Source of the DNA: Bacteroidota bacterium
GTDB taxonomy: Bacteria; Bacteroidota; Ignavibacteria; Kapaibacteriales; UBA2268
Reading direction: 5' to 3'
Length of the DNA stretch: 19,629 nucleotides
Assembly: GCA_027371665.1 (NCBI GenBank)
Contig: DAHXMP010000353.1
Location: forward strand, 1-19,629
Program-made: the position numbers and the translations under genes
Notes under the pieces: generated by a model
Told to the model about the DNA's origin: nothing
The model's database searches: none
Seen by the model: only the letters and a program-made list of their open reading frames with translations
In this document: one piece after another, positions 1 through 8,185 of the stretch
Position numbering within the stretch: position 1 is the stretch's first letter
Layout of the letters: each line of letters starts with the position of its first letter

Positions 1-2
1 AT

Positions 3-404
3 AATTCTGAATTTTCAGGAAGAGTAGATGATATTGGTATCATTGCTGACCCGATTGCACATACATACGAAATAAAAGTCGAAATTATTAACAAAAACCA
101 TGTTATAAAACCTGGAATGATTTGTGAAGCTTTTATTGATAAAATTCAAAATAATATAAAACAAGAATTATTTGTTCCTAACAGTGCAGTACTTGTTGAT
201 GAACTCGGTAATAACTTTGTGTTTACTGTGAATGATAATTTAGCAACAATGAAATATGTTAAAATTGGCAGGTTGCTAATAAATGGTATAGAAATAAAAA
301 GCGGTCTGAATCTGGGAGAACAAGTTGTCATAACAGGGCAACAGAAACTTGTTGATGGTTCAAAAGTTAATGTTTTAAACTCTTTTTCGGGGGGTATCTT
401 TTGA
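3..404 (+). CDS. RND efflux periplasmic adaptor (membrane fusion protein), C-terminal part
   Basis: This is the 3' end of a gene that begins before the window; the frame is open from base 3 with no stop until 402-404. The visible 133 residues look like the last part of an HlyD/AcrA-type adaptor. A beta-barrel-like stretch (SGRVDDIGIIADPIAHTYEI) is followed by a PGM motif, a segment around FVPNSAVLVDELGNNFVFTV, and a membrane-proximal domain (LNLGEQVVITGQQKLVDGSK). These match the 'P..Av...g...V' and 'GL..Ge.VV..G...l.dG..V' pattern of RND adaptors. The adaptor bridges the inner-membrane permease and the outer-membrane channel in the periplasm. The permease and TolC genes follow directly on the same strand, as expected for a tripartite operon. 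The N-terminal hairpin and signal sequence lie outside the window, so the substrate class cannot be inferred. Confidence 0.88.
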   Translation, partial: NSEFSGRVDDIGIIADPIAHTYEIKVEIINKNHVIKPGMICEAFIDKIQNNIKQELFVPNSAVLVDELGNNFVFTVNDNLATMKYVKIGRLLINGIEIKSGLNLGEQVVITGQQKLVDGSKVNVLNSFSGGIF

Positions 405-408
405 TAAG

Positions 409-486
409 ATGATTAAATGGGAAAAATTATATGAAAAAAAATACAAGATTATTTTGTATTTGAAATTTTGGTTGTTTCGTAAATAG
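409..486 (+). other. possible 25-codon leader ORF ahead of the RND permease
   Basis: A short ORF starts with ATG at 409 and ends with TAG at 484-486. It encodes a basic, aromatic and hydrophobic peptide (MIKWEKLYEKKYKIILYL...). It is in the same frame as the permease and stops only 9 nt before the permease TTG codon. Ribosome-binding support is weak, a G-run (389-394) 14 nt upstream. It may be a leader peptide, the relic of a longer N-terminus, or chance. No homology is claimed. Confidence 0.2.
439..461 (+). promoter_or_regulatory. 8-bp inverted repeat in the adaptor-permease gap
   Basis: AAATACAA (439-446) and TTGTATTT (454-461) form a perfect 8-bp stem with a 7-nt loop, between the adaptor stop and the permease start. 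The AT-only stem and missing T-run argue against a strong terminator. It could be an operator or an RNA hairpin that tunes permease expression. In AT-rich DNA it could also be chance. Confidence 0.25.
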
Positions 487-495
487 GAAATTAAA

Positions 496-3400
496 TTGAA
501 TGCAACAAATAATAAAAGAACATTAATTGATTTTTTACTAAGGAATAAACAATTAATAGTAGCTGCCACCACTATTTTGGTTATTATCGGAATAATAGCA
601 TTATTTAAAATGCCAAGAGATGAATTTCCCGGGTTTGAAGTCAGACAAGGACTTATAATCGGTGTTTTCCCCGGTGCATCATCTCAACAAGTCGAAGAAC
701 AATTAACGAAAAAAGTTGAGAGTTATTTATTTCAGTATGAAGCCGTAGATAAGGAAAAAACTTATTCTATCTCAAAAGAAAATGAAATGGTCATATATGT
801 CGAAGTTCAAAAACAAGAAAAGGACCCTAAACTTTTCTGGGCAAAGTTAAGACTTGGGTTAAACGACTTTAAAAAGCAATTGCCATCAGGGGTACTTTCC
901 TTAACAGCAGACGATGATTTCGGGAACACATCGGCGATATTACTCGCCGTCGAATCACAAACCAAAACCTATAAGGAGCTCGAAAAGTATGCAGAAAAAT
1001 TTGAAAATGATGTTAGAAAAATACCTGCGACATCAAGGATTAATACTTTTGGAATGCAAAAAGAAGAAATAAATGTTTACATAGATGACGCCAAACTGGC
1101 ACTATATGGGATAAAGCCGCTCGCTATTATGGCTGTTTTAAAACCCGAAACTATGTTAAATTATTCCGGAGAAATTAACAATGGTCGGTATATCAGTCCT
1201 ATTCACATCAAATCTGACATTAAAACAGAAAACGATATAGCAAACCAAATAATATATTCCGACCCTACCGGGAAAGTCATCAGAGTAAAAGATGTGGCAA
1301 AAGTTGTTAGAGAATATACTGAACCTGACTCATATATACGTTTTAACGGAAAAAAATGCTTAATAGTATCTTTGGAAATGCTCCCCGGGCACAATATCGT
1401 TAAATATGGAAGAGACGTACACAATGCAATAGATACGTTCAGGTCTCAAGTGCCGACTGATGTTCGTGTAGGAATAATTTCAGATATGCCCGATTTTGTT
1501 TCAACTTCGGTTTATAATTTTTTAAGGGATTTTGGATTAGCAATTTTTTCTGTTTTACTTGTAACAATTCTTTTATTACCCAAAAAAGTTGCTCTTATCG
1601 CAGCCACTGCGATTCCAATTACCATATCTATTGCCATTGGCATTATGTGGATGACAGGAATGTCTCTTCAAACAGTATCGCTTGCCGCATTAACCATCGT
1701 ATTGGGAATAGCAGTTGACGACGCTATTATAATAATTGACAATTATATAGAAAAACTTGATAATAACTATACTCCCTACGAAGCAGCTTCAAAGAGTGTT
1801 ACCGAATTATTTGTATCTGTGTTTACAGCAACATCTATCATAATCCTTTGTTTTATGCCAATGTCTTTTTTGATGACCGGCTTAGGAGGCGATTTTATCA
1901 AATCATTTCCAATTACGATTGCATATGCATTAATAATATCGCTAATTGTCTCAGAAACGCTAATTCCATTGATGAACTATTTATATATTAAGAGGGGCAT
2001 AAAAGATGATAAAAAAGGAAAAAATGGAATATTTCTTTTACAAATCCAATCCTTTTACGAGAAAATCCTGATATTTGCCTTTAAAAAGAAAAAATTAATA
2101 GTTTTAATGGGAGCAATTTCATTTTTAATAGGACTTTTAATTCTAATGCTTACACCGCAACAACTTTTCCCTACATTTCAGCGTAATCAATTTGCAGTCG
2201 AAGTTTATCTACCTGAAGGTAGTTCATTGCACGCAACAGATATAATTATGAAAAAAATTGAAAAATTATTGCTTAAGGATAAAAGGGTTAAAGAGGTTGC
2301 TTCATTTGTCGGGACAAGTTCTCCAAGGTTTAATACCTTATATTCACCCAATTTTCCAAGTAAAAATTATGGGCAGTTCATTGTGATAACAAAATCTATA
2401 GAAGCGACTAAGGAAATTCTGGATGAATACAGTAAAGATTATAGCAATTTTATTCCCAATGCCTATATAAAATGGAAACAGCTTGAAATGATGCCTGCTA
2501 AAGCTCCTATCGAAGTTCGTATCTCAGGTGCTGACATTCCCAAAATCAAGGAAGTTGCTATAAAAGTTCAAAATATTTGCAACTCCATAAAAGGTTCCCA
2601 GTGGGTAAGAACGGATTGGGGACAACCTTTGCACTCGGTAGCTCTTAAGATAAAGCAGGACGAAGCAAGCAGGCTCGGATATTCAAGGTCAATTATGGCT
2701 TATTCTTTAATGACAGGAACGATGGGGCTTCATTTATCGACCATTTGGGAAGGCGATTACTCTTTAAACGTTAATTTGATAGTCGATAAAAAAATTAAAA
2801 CTAATATTGATGATATTATAAACCAATATGTTACTTCTCCCTTTGTAATGTATTCCGCTCAAGTAAAGTCATTAGCCGATGCAGAACCTGAATGGACTGA
2901 AGGCGAAATAGTCAGGCGTAACGGTGTTCGTACAATTACTGTTCTAGATGATTTAAACCGTGGATATTATTCTTCGGTAATTCTTAATAAATTACGGCCT
3001 AAAATCGATAAGATAGAGTTGCCAAGTGGAGTCAATATTAATTATGGAGGTGAATATGAATTAGGTAAAGAAGAATTTACTCCAATGTTTTATTCTCTGT
3101 TAGTTGGAATAGGCATAATGTTTATTATCCTGCTTGCCGAATTTAAAAGAATAAAAACTGTACTTTTAATGATGACTACATTGCCGTTAAGCTTTTTTGG
3201 GGCAGCATTTGGCGTCAGTATTTGCGGTTATCCGTTTGGGGTAACGGCTTTTGTGGGTTTGATAGGGTTAATTGGAATCATTGTACGTAACGGAATTATT
3301 TATATTTCCTATGCCGAAGAATTACAAAAAAAACAAGGATACACGCCGGAAGAAGCAGCTATGTCGGCAGCAAAAAGAAGAATGCGTCCCATATTTTTAA

Positions 3401-3591
3401 CATCTTCTGCCGCTGCTGTGGGAGTAATACCTATGATTCTAAGCCGCTCGCCATTATGGGGACCGTTGGGTGCCGTAGTTTGTTTCGGACTGATTTTCGG
3501 ATTAGTCCTTTCTTTGTTATTGCTACCTATACTTTATTATTTATTTCATAAAAATGAATTAAAAAAAATTGAAGAGGTGAATACAATATGA
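496..3591 (+). CDS. RND (HAE-1-like) multidrug efflux permease
   Basis: This 1031-residue protein has the usual length for an inner-membrane RND proton antiporter. It has two pseudo-symmetric halves: TM1 near residues 17-36, a large periplasmic loop, TM2-TM6 near 345-500, TM7 near 533-553, a second periplasmic loop, then TM8-TM12 to the end. The TM4 motif GIAVDDAIIII puts Asp408/Asp409 at the place of the AcrB proton-relay pair. The second-half signature AKRRMRPIFLTSSAAAVGVIP is clear. In TM10 the usual Lys of AcrB (AKN) is Arg (VRN), as in some HAE-1-like relatives. The start is TTG: TAG at 484-486 closes the frame 9 nt upstream, AGGAAA (485-490) is a possible Shine-Dalgarno, and the first in-frame ATG would delete TM1. 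The TolC gene overlaps its end by ATGA. The exported substrate is unknown. Confidence 0.95.
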   Translation: MNATNNKRTLIDFLLRNKQLIVAATTILVIIGIIALFKMPRDEFPGFEVRQGLIIGVFPGASSQQVEEQLTKKVESYLFQYEAVDKEKTYSISKENEMVIYVEVQKQEKDPKLFWAKLRLGLNDFKKQLPSGVLSLTADDDFGNTSAILLAVESQTKTYKELEKYAEKFENDVRKIPATSRINTFGMQKEEINVYIDDAKLALYGIKPLAIMAVLKPETMLNYSGEINNGRYISPIHIKSDIKTENDIANQIIYSDPTGKVIRVKDVAKVVREYTEPDSYIRFNGKKCLIVSLEMLPGHNIVKYGRDVHNAIDTFRSQVPTDVRVGIISDMPDFVSTSVYNFLRDFGLAIFSVLLVTILLLPKKVALIAATAIPITISIAIGIMWMTGMSLQTVSLAALTIVLGIAVDDAIIIIDNYIEKLDNNYTPYEAASKSVTELFVSVFTATSIIILCFMPMSFLMTGLGGDFIKSFPITIAYALIISLIVSETLIPLMNYLYIKRGIKDDKKGKNGIFLLQIQSFYEKILIFAFKKKKLIVLMGAISFLIGLLILMLTPQQLFPTFQRNQFAVEVYLPEGSSLHATDIIMKKIEKLLLKDKRVKEVASFVGTSSPRFNTLYSPNFPSKNYGQFIVITKSIEATKEILDEYSKDYSNFIPNAYIKWKQLEMMPAKAPIEVRISGADIPKIKEVAIKVQNICNSIKGSQWVRTDWGQPLHSVALKIKQDEASRLGYSRSIMAYSLMTGTMGLHLSTIWEGDYSLNVNLIVDKKIKTNIDDIINQYVTSPFVMYSAQVKSLADAEPEWTEGEIVRRNGVRTITVLDDLNRGYYSSVILNKLRPKIDKIELPSGVNINYGGEYELGKEEFTPMFYSLLVGIGIMFIILLAEFKRIKTVLLMMTTLPLSFFGAAFGVSICGYPFGVTAFVGLIGLIGIIVRNGIIYISYAEELQKKQGYTPEEAAMSAAKRRMRPIFLTSSAAAVGVIPMILSRSPLWGPLGAVVCFGLIFGLVLSLLLLPILYYLFHKNELKKIEEVNTI

Positions 3592-4934
3592 AAAAAAAAT
3601 ATTTATATTTTTTATTAATAGCTCTGATGAGTATTAATAAGGTTTTCGCATTAAAAGAATTAACTCTCGAAGATTGTAAGAATTTTGCTGTTAAGAACAA
3701 TACAATTCTTAAGAACAGCAATCTAGAAATTGAAGGATCACAACAGGTCGAAAAATCAGCATTCACGAATTATTTTCCCAGTATTAGTGCTGGAGGATTA
3801 ATCTGGAATGCCCAGAAAAGTTTATTGGAAATGGAAATGCAAGGAGGCAATCTTCCGGTTTATGATGGAAATCCTGCTAATCTTTCAAAAGCAACTCAGT
3901 TTGCCTATTTTCCAAGTTCAACAATAGGCTTAATGCAAAAGGGAATAATAGGCTATATCAACGCAGTTCAACCTATTTTTACAGGTGGCAGGATTTATTA
4001 TGGAAATAATCTTGCTTCTTTGGGCAAAGATGTCTCAGTATTAAAAGGCAGGCTTACAGAAGATGAGATACTTTCAAAGACAGAAGAGCAATATTGGCAA
4101 ATAGTAACGCTCGAAGAAAAGATGAAGACTGTCAAAAAATATGAGGAATTTCTTAACCGATTATTATTACAGGTTGAAGATGCTTATAAATCGGGACTGA
4201 TACTACAGAACGATGTTTTAAAAGTAAAATTAAAAATAAGCGAATTACTACTAAATAAATCCAAATTGGATAATGGGAAAAAACTTGCTCTGATGGCCTT
4301 TTGTCAATACATTGGTATTCCATATGACTCAACCTTAACACTTAATGAAGAATTAAAAATAGATGATTTACCCCAAAGCTTATATATAGATAAAAACGAA
4401 GCATTGAAAAAAAGAACCGAATATATGTTGCTCGAAAAGTCTGTCAAAGCCGAAAAACTTCAAACTAATTTGAAATTTGGCGAATATCTTCCACAGGTAA
4501 CTATTGGCATTAATGAAACTTATCTGAAATTCGATGAAAATAATGGAAGAACAATTGGTATGCTCTACGGAACAGTATCCATCCCTATATCCAATTGGTG
4601 GGGAGGCTCTTATGAATTACAAGAAAGAAAAATAAAAGAAGAAATAGCTGAGAATAATTTAAAAAACAATTCTGAGCTACTTGTTTTACAAATCGAAAAA
4701 GCCTGGCAGGACTTAATTGATGCTTACGACCAATATCTTTTAAGCAAACAGACCTGCGAGCAAGCAAATGACAATTTAGCCCAGGTTGAAGATAGTTATA
4801 AACATGGAGTAATAAAAGTTTCCGATTTACTTGAGGCTCAGGCATTAAATCAACAGGCGGAGCAACAATTAATCGAAGCAAAAGCCGGTTATTTTGTTAA
4901 ACAATCGGTATATTTAAAAGCAACAGGTAGATAA
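3588..4934 (+). CDS. TolC-family outer membrane efflux protein
   Basis: The 448-residue protein has a clear signal peptide (MKKKYLYFLLIALMSINKVFA) and then an outer-membrane-factor repeat. Each half starts or runs with typical helices and strands: LTLEDCKNFAVKNN near residue 25, QPIFTGGRIYYGN near 130, and in the second half IPISNWWGGSYELQERK followed by a long helix (EIAENNLKNNSELLVLQIEKA). The C-terminal DSYKHGVIKVSDLLEAQ is the conserved TolC 'y..G..s..dlL.Aq' motif. It would form the trimeric channel completing the efflux pump. Its ATG overlaps the permease stop (ATGA), and GAGGTG at 3574-3579 lies 8 nt upstream, so the two genes are translationally coupled. Confidence 0.95.
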   Translation: MKKKYLYFLLIALMSINKVFALKELTLEDCKNFAVKNNTILKNSNLEIEGSQQVEKSAFTNYFPSISAGGLIWNAQKSLLEMEMQGGNLPVYDGNPANLSKATQFAYFPSSTIGLMQKGIIGYINAVQPIFTGGRIYYGNNLASLGKDVSVLKGRLTEDEILSKTEEQYWQIVTLEEKMKTVKKYEEFLNRLLLQVEDAYKSGLILQNDVLKVKLKISELLLNKSKLDNGKKLALMAFCQYIGIPYDSTLTLNEELKIDDLPQSLYIDKNEALKKRTEYMLLEKSVKAEKLQTNLKFGEYLPQVTIGINETYLKFDENNGRTIGMLYGTVSIPISNWWGGSYELQERKIKEEIAENNLKNNSELLVLQIEKAWQDLIDAYDQYLLSKQTCEQANDNLAQVEDSYKHGVIKVSDLLEAQALNQQAEQQLIEAKAGYFVKQSVYLKATGR

Positions 4935-5280
4935 TTGTTTTTTGGTATAAATTTACAAAAAATAATTGAAATATAAGATTCAAATGTAACTCTTGCTACA
5001 TTTTAAGATATTGTAATTCAGGTATAGTATTGGCCTAAGACGAACTGTGGTCAAGTCCAATTTTGTGTGTAAAATCATATAAGCTGCTCTCTCATAAGAT
5101 AACTACACTAAATCCATATTTCTTGGTTAAATGATTTTTCTAATGTTTCTACAAACTAAATTTTAAGGAATATTTAGTTTATTAAGAAAGAAAATTTTTC
5201 TAAAAATTTTAGTTTATTTTATTGCATTATTCATCATTTTTATTTAGTTTTGTTTAGTATTGTTTATTATTGTTAAGTTT
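4935..5280. other. gene-free AT-rich gap before the toxin-antitoxin pair
   Basis: No convincing ORF is present. The right half (5160-5280) is nearly all A/T with recurring TTTAGTTT, TTTAGTA and TTTATTATTG words and presumably holds the promoter of the HTH-PIN pair. The left half has a segment at 5049-5075 (GGTCAAGTCCAA followed by TTTTGTGTGTAAAA) that loosely resembles IS256-type ends, but no transposase or partner end is seen. No clear terminator follows the TolC gene. Confidence 0.4.
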
Positions 5281-5562
5281 ATGGATACATATTTAACACC
5301 GGAAGAGGTTGCCAGGCGGCTTTCAGTCAGGAAAACCACAGTCTATACATGGCTCAGGAATAAAAAAATCAAGGGGATAAAATTCGGTAAAATCTGGCGT
5401 ATTCCCGAACATGAGCTCGATTCCAAGCTGGATGCCGGGCATTCCAAACCTCATAAAAAAATTGATTTTTCCAAATGGCATATGGGTGTTATTAAGGGCG
5501 GAGATCCAACAGAAAGATATGACCGTGAATTTATATATTCTGACACTGACCGCGGTCCATAA
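5281..5562 (+). CDS. excisionase/MerR-type HTH protein, probable antitoxin of the PIN pair
   Basis: A 93-residue protein with an N-terminal helix-turn-helix of the HTH_17 (excisionase-like) type: LTPEEVARRLSVRKTTVYTW, a short wing around KKIKGIKFGKIWRI, and PEHELD. The C-terminal half (GGDPTERYDREFIYSD) is short, polar and acidic, as in antitoxin tails that wrap a toxin. ATG at 5281 is preferred over TTG at 5260 because it puts the HTH next to the N-terminus; neither has a clear Shine-Dalgarno. Its stop overlaps the PIN gene start by one base (TAATG), so the pair is coupled. Inferred role: DNA-binding antitoxin that autoregulates the operon. The HTH call is strong; the antitoxin role comes from context. 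Confidence 0.8.
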   Translation: MDTYLTPEEVARRLSVRKTTVYTWLRNKKIKGIKFGKIWRIPEHELDSKLDAGHSKPHKKIDFSKWHMGVIKGGDPTERYDREFIYSDTDRGP

Positions 5563-5981
5563 TGGAAAAGCTCTTTGTTGATACAAATATATTAGTGTAT
5601 TTTTATAACAAGAATTCCCCGTTTCATGAACTCGCCCTGATAACTCTTTCGGAATTATCTGACTCTCACGATTTTGTAATCAGTACTCAAACACTGCGTG
5701 AATATGCTCGGGTAATGTCAATTGTTGTCAGTTTGGAAGGAGCTTTTTATCATATTGAAGAATTTTATTCGCAATTTGAAATGATTTATGAATCGGAAGG
5801 TTCCTTTAATATTTGGATGGACCTGGCAAAAGAAAATAATATTATGGGAAAAGCCCTGTTTGATTGCAATATTGTTGCTACAATGCTCACTAACAAAGTC
5901 TGGAAAATTTTAACAAACAACCCGAAAGATTTTGACAAATTTAAAAATTTAATAGAAATAGTTCCTCTGATTAAGGATTAA
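5562..5981 (+). CDS. PIN-domain protein, VapC-like RNase toxin
   Basis: This 139-residue protein has PIN-fold signatures in order: FVDTNILVYF near the N-terminus (Asp7), TQTLREYARV with Glu47, and FDCNIVATM with Asp101. The end is ILTNNPKDF, where other family members often have an acidic residue; here Asn119/Asn120 stand before Asp123. These acidic residues bind Mg or Mn in PIN ribonucleases, whose VapC members cleave tRNA or rRNA. The start ATG overlaps the HTH gene stop by one base, the usual antitoxin-first order. The 3' end overlaps the convergent glycosyltransferase gene by 11 nt. The RNA target cannot be read from the sequence. Confidence 0.87.
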   Translation: MEKLFVDTNILVYFYNKNSPFHELALITLSELSDSHDFVISTQTLREYARVMSIVVSLEGAFYHIEEFYSQFEMIYESEGSFNIWMDLAKENNIMGKALFDCNIVATMLTNKVWKILTNNPKDFDKFKNLIEIVPLIKD

Positions 5982-6609
5982 AATTTACATTTCCGCACAA
6001 CGAATCCTCTCCATCCCTGTGATAAACATAGGTCTTCTCTTGCGTTTTCAATATTCTTAAATTATTCTTAATAGCTCTTTGATAGAAGTCGTAATCCTCG
6101 CCGAATCGCATGTCTGCAAAGCCGCCGATTCTCAATGCAGCCTCTCTTTTGACAAATAATGTTCCCCCTATTATGCAATTGTCAAGATGAATCAGCTTCC
6201 CTGGATTTTCAATATCGGGTACATAAGGATTGCCGATGATTTTCACGCCACCGTGCAGAAGGTCAATACCGGGATTATCTGTAAGTATTTTTTTTCTTAT
6301 TGAAAGATGTTTTGGAAAATATCTATCATCCGAATCGAGAAAAGTAACATATTTCCCGGTACTATGCTTTAATCCTTTGTTTTTGGAATAGCCGGAACCT
6401 CTGTTTTGATGATTAAAAATATAACTTATGTTATGATATCTAAAAAGAAATGGCAAAACAACTTCTTTTGTTTTGTCCGTGCTTCCATCGTCAATAATTA
6501 TAGCTCGCCAGTCTTCTTCGGTTTGTTTTGTCAATGAATCCAATGCTTTCTTGAGAAGCTTTGCACGGTTGAATGACGTTATTATCACTGAAAAGAAAGG
6601 CTGAACCAT
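5971..6609 (-). CDS. family 2 glycosyltransferase (GT-A fold)
   Basis: A 212-residue protein from ATG 6609; a TTG two codons upstream is the alternative start. It has the complete GT2 core: FFSVIITSFNRAKLLKKAL (donor-side beta1), DDGSTD with Asp40/Asp41, the metal-binding DSDD at residues 92-95, and GEDYDFYQRA with the catalytic-type Glu171-Asp172. No membrane segment is seen, so it is a cytosolic or membrane-associated sugar transferase. It is short for the family, lacking a long C-terminal region. It ends inside the 3' end of the convergent PIN gene. No polysaccharide cluster surrounds it, so the acceptor is unknown. Confidence 0.9.
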   Translation of the reverse strand: MVQPFFSVIITSFNRAKLLKKALDSLTKQTEEDWRAIIIDDGSTDKTKEVVLPFLFRYHNISYIFNHQNRGSGYSKNKGLKHSTGKYVTFLDSDDRYFPKHLSIRKKILTDNPGIDLLHGGVKIIGNPYVPDIENPGKLIHLDNCIIGGTLFVKREAALRIGGFADMRFGEDYDFYQRAIKNNLRILKTQEKTYVYHRDGEDSLCGNVNFNP

Positions 6610-6693
6610 AAGCAATCATTTACAAAATAAAAATCTTTTATATTTATTATCGTTTAATACGCTTATTTTATGTTATAGTTACGAAAGATATGA

Positions 6694-7350
6694 ATGGATA
6701 TTGTTGAATTCTGGACAATCTGCTCCGCAAATGGTATAGTTCTCGATAAAGAGCAGGTCAGACAGATTGAAAGATATAGGGATGAACTTGTTTATTGGAA
6801 TGAAAAGGTAAATTTAATTTCCCGAAAGGACATTGATAATGTACTTGAAAATCATGTTCTCCATTCGCTTTCATGCCTGAAATATATTAGTTTGCCGCCG
6901 GGAGCAAAATGCCTCGACTTAGGTACGGGAGGCGGTTTGCCTGGTATCCCGATTGCGATTGCTCAACCGGAAATTAACATGTTCCTTGTTGATTCGATAG
7001 GGAAAAAGACAAAAATAGCGGGCATGCTGGCTTCCCATACGGGGTTGAGACGTATAAAATCTGTTACCGCACGAGTGGAGGAGCTTGCAAATAAAAAGGA
7101 GTATAGAACGTTCTTTGATTTTGTATTTGCGAGAGCCGTTACAGGTTCTGTAAGAATCGTGCAATGGGTTGAAAAGCTCGTGAAACCCGGAGCAAAAATC
7201 GTCCTTTTCAAAGGGGGAGATTTGACGGCAGAAATTACCGATTTGAAAAAGATTTATTCGAAAATAAATGTGGTAGAACAGAAAATCTCATTTTTAGGAT
7301 ATGCTCATTTTGAAAAGGAAGAAAAAAAGTTATTAATATGTTCTTTATAA
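6694..7350 (+). CDS. rsmG: 16S rRNA (guanine-N7) methyltransferase RsmG (GidB)
   Basis: This 218-residue protein is close to the usual RsmG length. Family hallmarks are the N-terminal helix ending YWNEKVNLISRKD (residues 34-46), HVLHSLSC, and the SAM-binding motif I LDLGTGGGLPGIPIAIA (74-90). VDSIGKKTKIAG follows, with the 'D...KK..F' helix, then DFVFARAV. The enzyme methylates G527 (E. coli numbering) of 16S rRNA; loss gives low-level streptomycin resistance in several bacteria. It is divergent from the glycosyltransferase gene, with 84 bp between their starts. The usual mnmG/parAB neighbours are absent. Confidence 0.95.
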   Translation: MDIVEFWTICSANGIVLDKEQVRQIERYRDELVYWNEKVNLISRKDIDNVLENHVLHSLSCLKYISLPPGAKCLDLGTGGGLPGIPIAIAQPEINMFLVDSIGKKTKIAGMLASHTGLRRIKSVTARVEELANKKEYRTFFDFVFARAVTGSVRIVQWVEKLVKPGAKIVLFKGGDLTAEITDLKKIYSKINVVEQKISFLGYAHFEKEEKKLLICSL

Positions 7351-7417
7351 TATCATTATGAACACAGTGAAGAATTTCAATGCAGAAAGATGTAATTGAT
7401 ATAAGATATTGATAATT

Positions 7418-8116
7418 ATGAAAAATATTTCAATAAAATATAAGCTCAATGTAATAACTTATCTAATTATAAGTGTATTATTAATATTTTCGTTCTCTGA
7501 TACTTATTCCCAGAAGACGGAAAGCAGGTTTAAGTTAGCCCGTGTAAAATATTCTGGCGGCGGAGATTGGTATAATGACCAGACAAGCGAACCCAACCTC
7601 CTGCATTTCATCGCTCAAAATACAAATCTGCAGGTTGACTCAATTTATCAATCAGTTGACCTTGCCTCGGATAATTTGTTCGAGTATCCAGTTCTGTTTT
7701 TAACGGGTCATGGCGATGTGGATTTCTCGCCCGAAGAAGTTCGGAATCTGAAGGCATATCTCGAAAACGGGGGATTTTTATATATTGACGATGATTATGG
7801 CTTAGATAAATTTATCAGGAACCAGATGAAGAAAATATTTCCCGACCAGGATTTCGTGGATTTACCGTTAAGTCATGGAATCTATTCCTGCCAGTTTAAA
7901 TTTCCCGACGGCTGTCCGAAAATCCATAAGCACGACGGATTACCTCCTGAAGGGCTTGGTTTGTTCTATAACGGGAGATTATGCGTTTACTATACTTATC
8001 AGTCGAATTTGGGCGACGGATGGGCTGATGCTGATATATATCATGACCCTGAGGCAAAACGACTTGCTTCACTGAAAATGGGTACAAATATTGTCGTTTG
8101 GGCTTTAACTCATTAG
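7418..8116 (+). CDS. secreted DUF4159-family protein
   Basis: ATG 7418 gives 232 residues with a signal peptide (about residues 1-31, hydrophobic stretch VITYLIISVLLIFSFS). A TTG three codons earlier is the alternative start. The mature part matches DUF4159: FKLARVKYSGGGDWYND near its start, YPVLFLTGHGDVDFSPEEV, a YLENGGFLYIDDDYG segment, and LPLSHGIY in the middle, then GRLCVYYTY and NIVVWALTH at the end. The fold is thought to resemble a Rossmann/GATase-like domain; no enzymatic activity is established. The DUF4175 gene follows in the same direction after 69 nt, so the two may act together at the envelope. Confidence 0.85.
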   Translation: MKNISIKYKLNVITYLIISVLLIFSFSDTYSQKTESRFKLARVKYSGGGDWYNDQTSEPNLLHFIAQNTNLQVDSIYQSVDLASDNLFEYPVLFLTGHGDVDFSPEEVRNLKAYLENGGFLYIDDDYGLDKFIRNQMKKIFPDQDFVDLPLSHGIYSCQFKFPDGCPKIHKHDGLPPEGLGLFYNGRLCVYYTYQSNLGDGWADADIYHDPEAKRLASLKMGTNIVVWALTH

Positions 8117-8185
8117 ATTAATAAATTTTTTTTAATGTAGTATGTAAAATTAATAATGCTGGTTATATATTAATAATAAGGTGAA

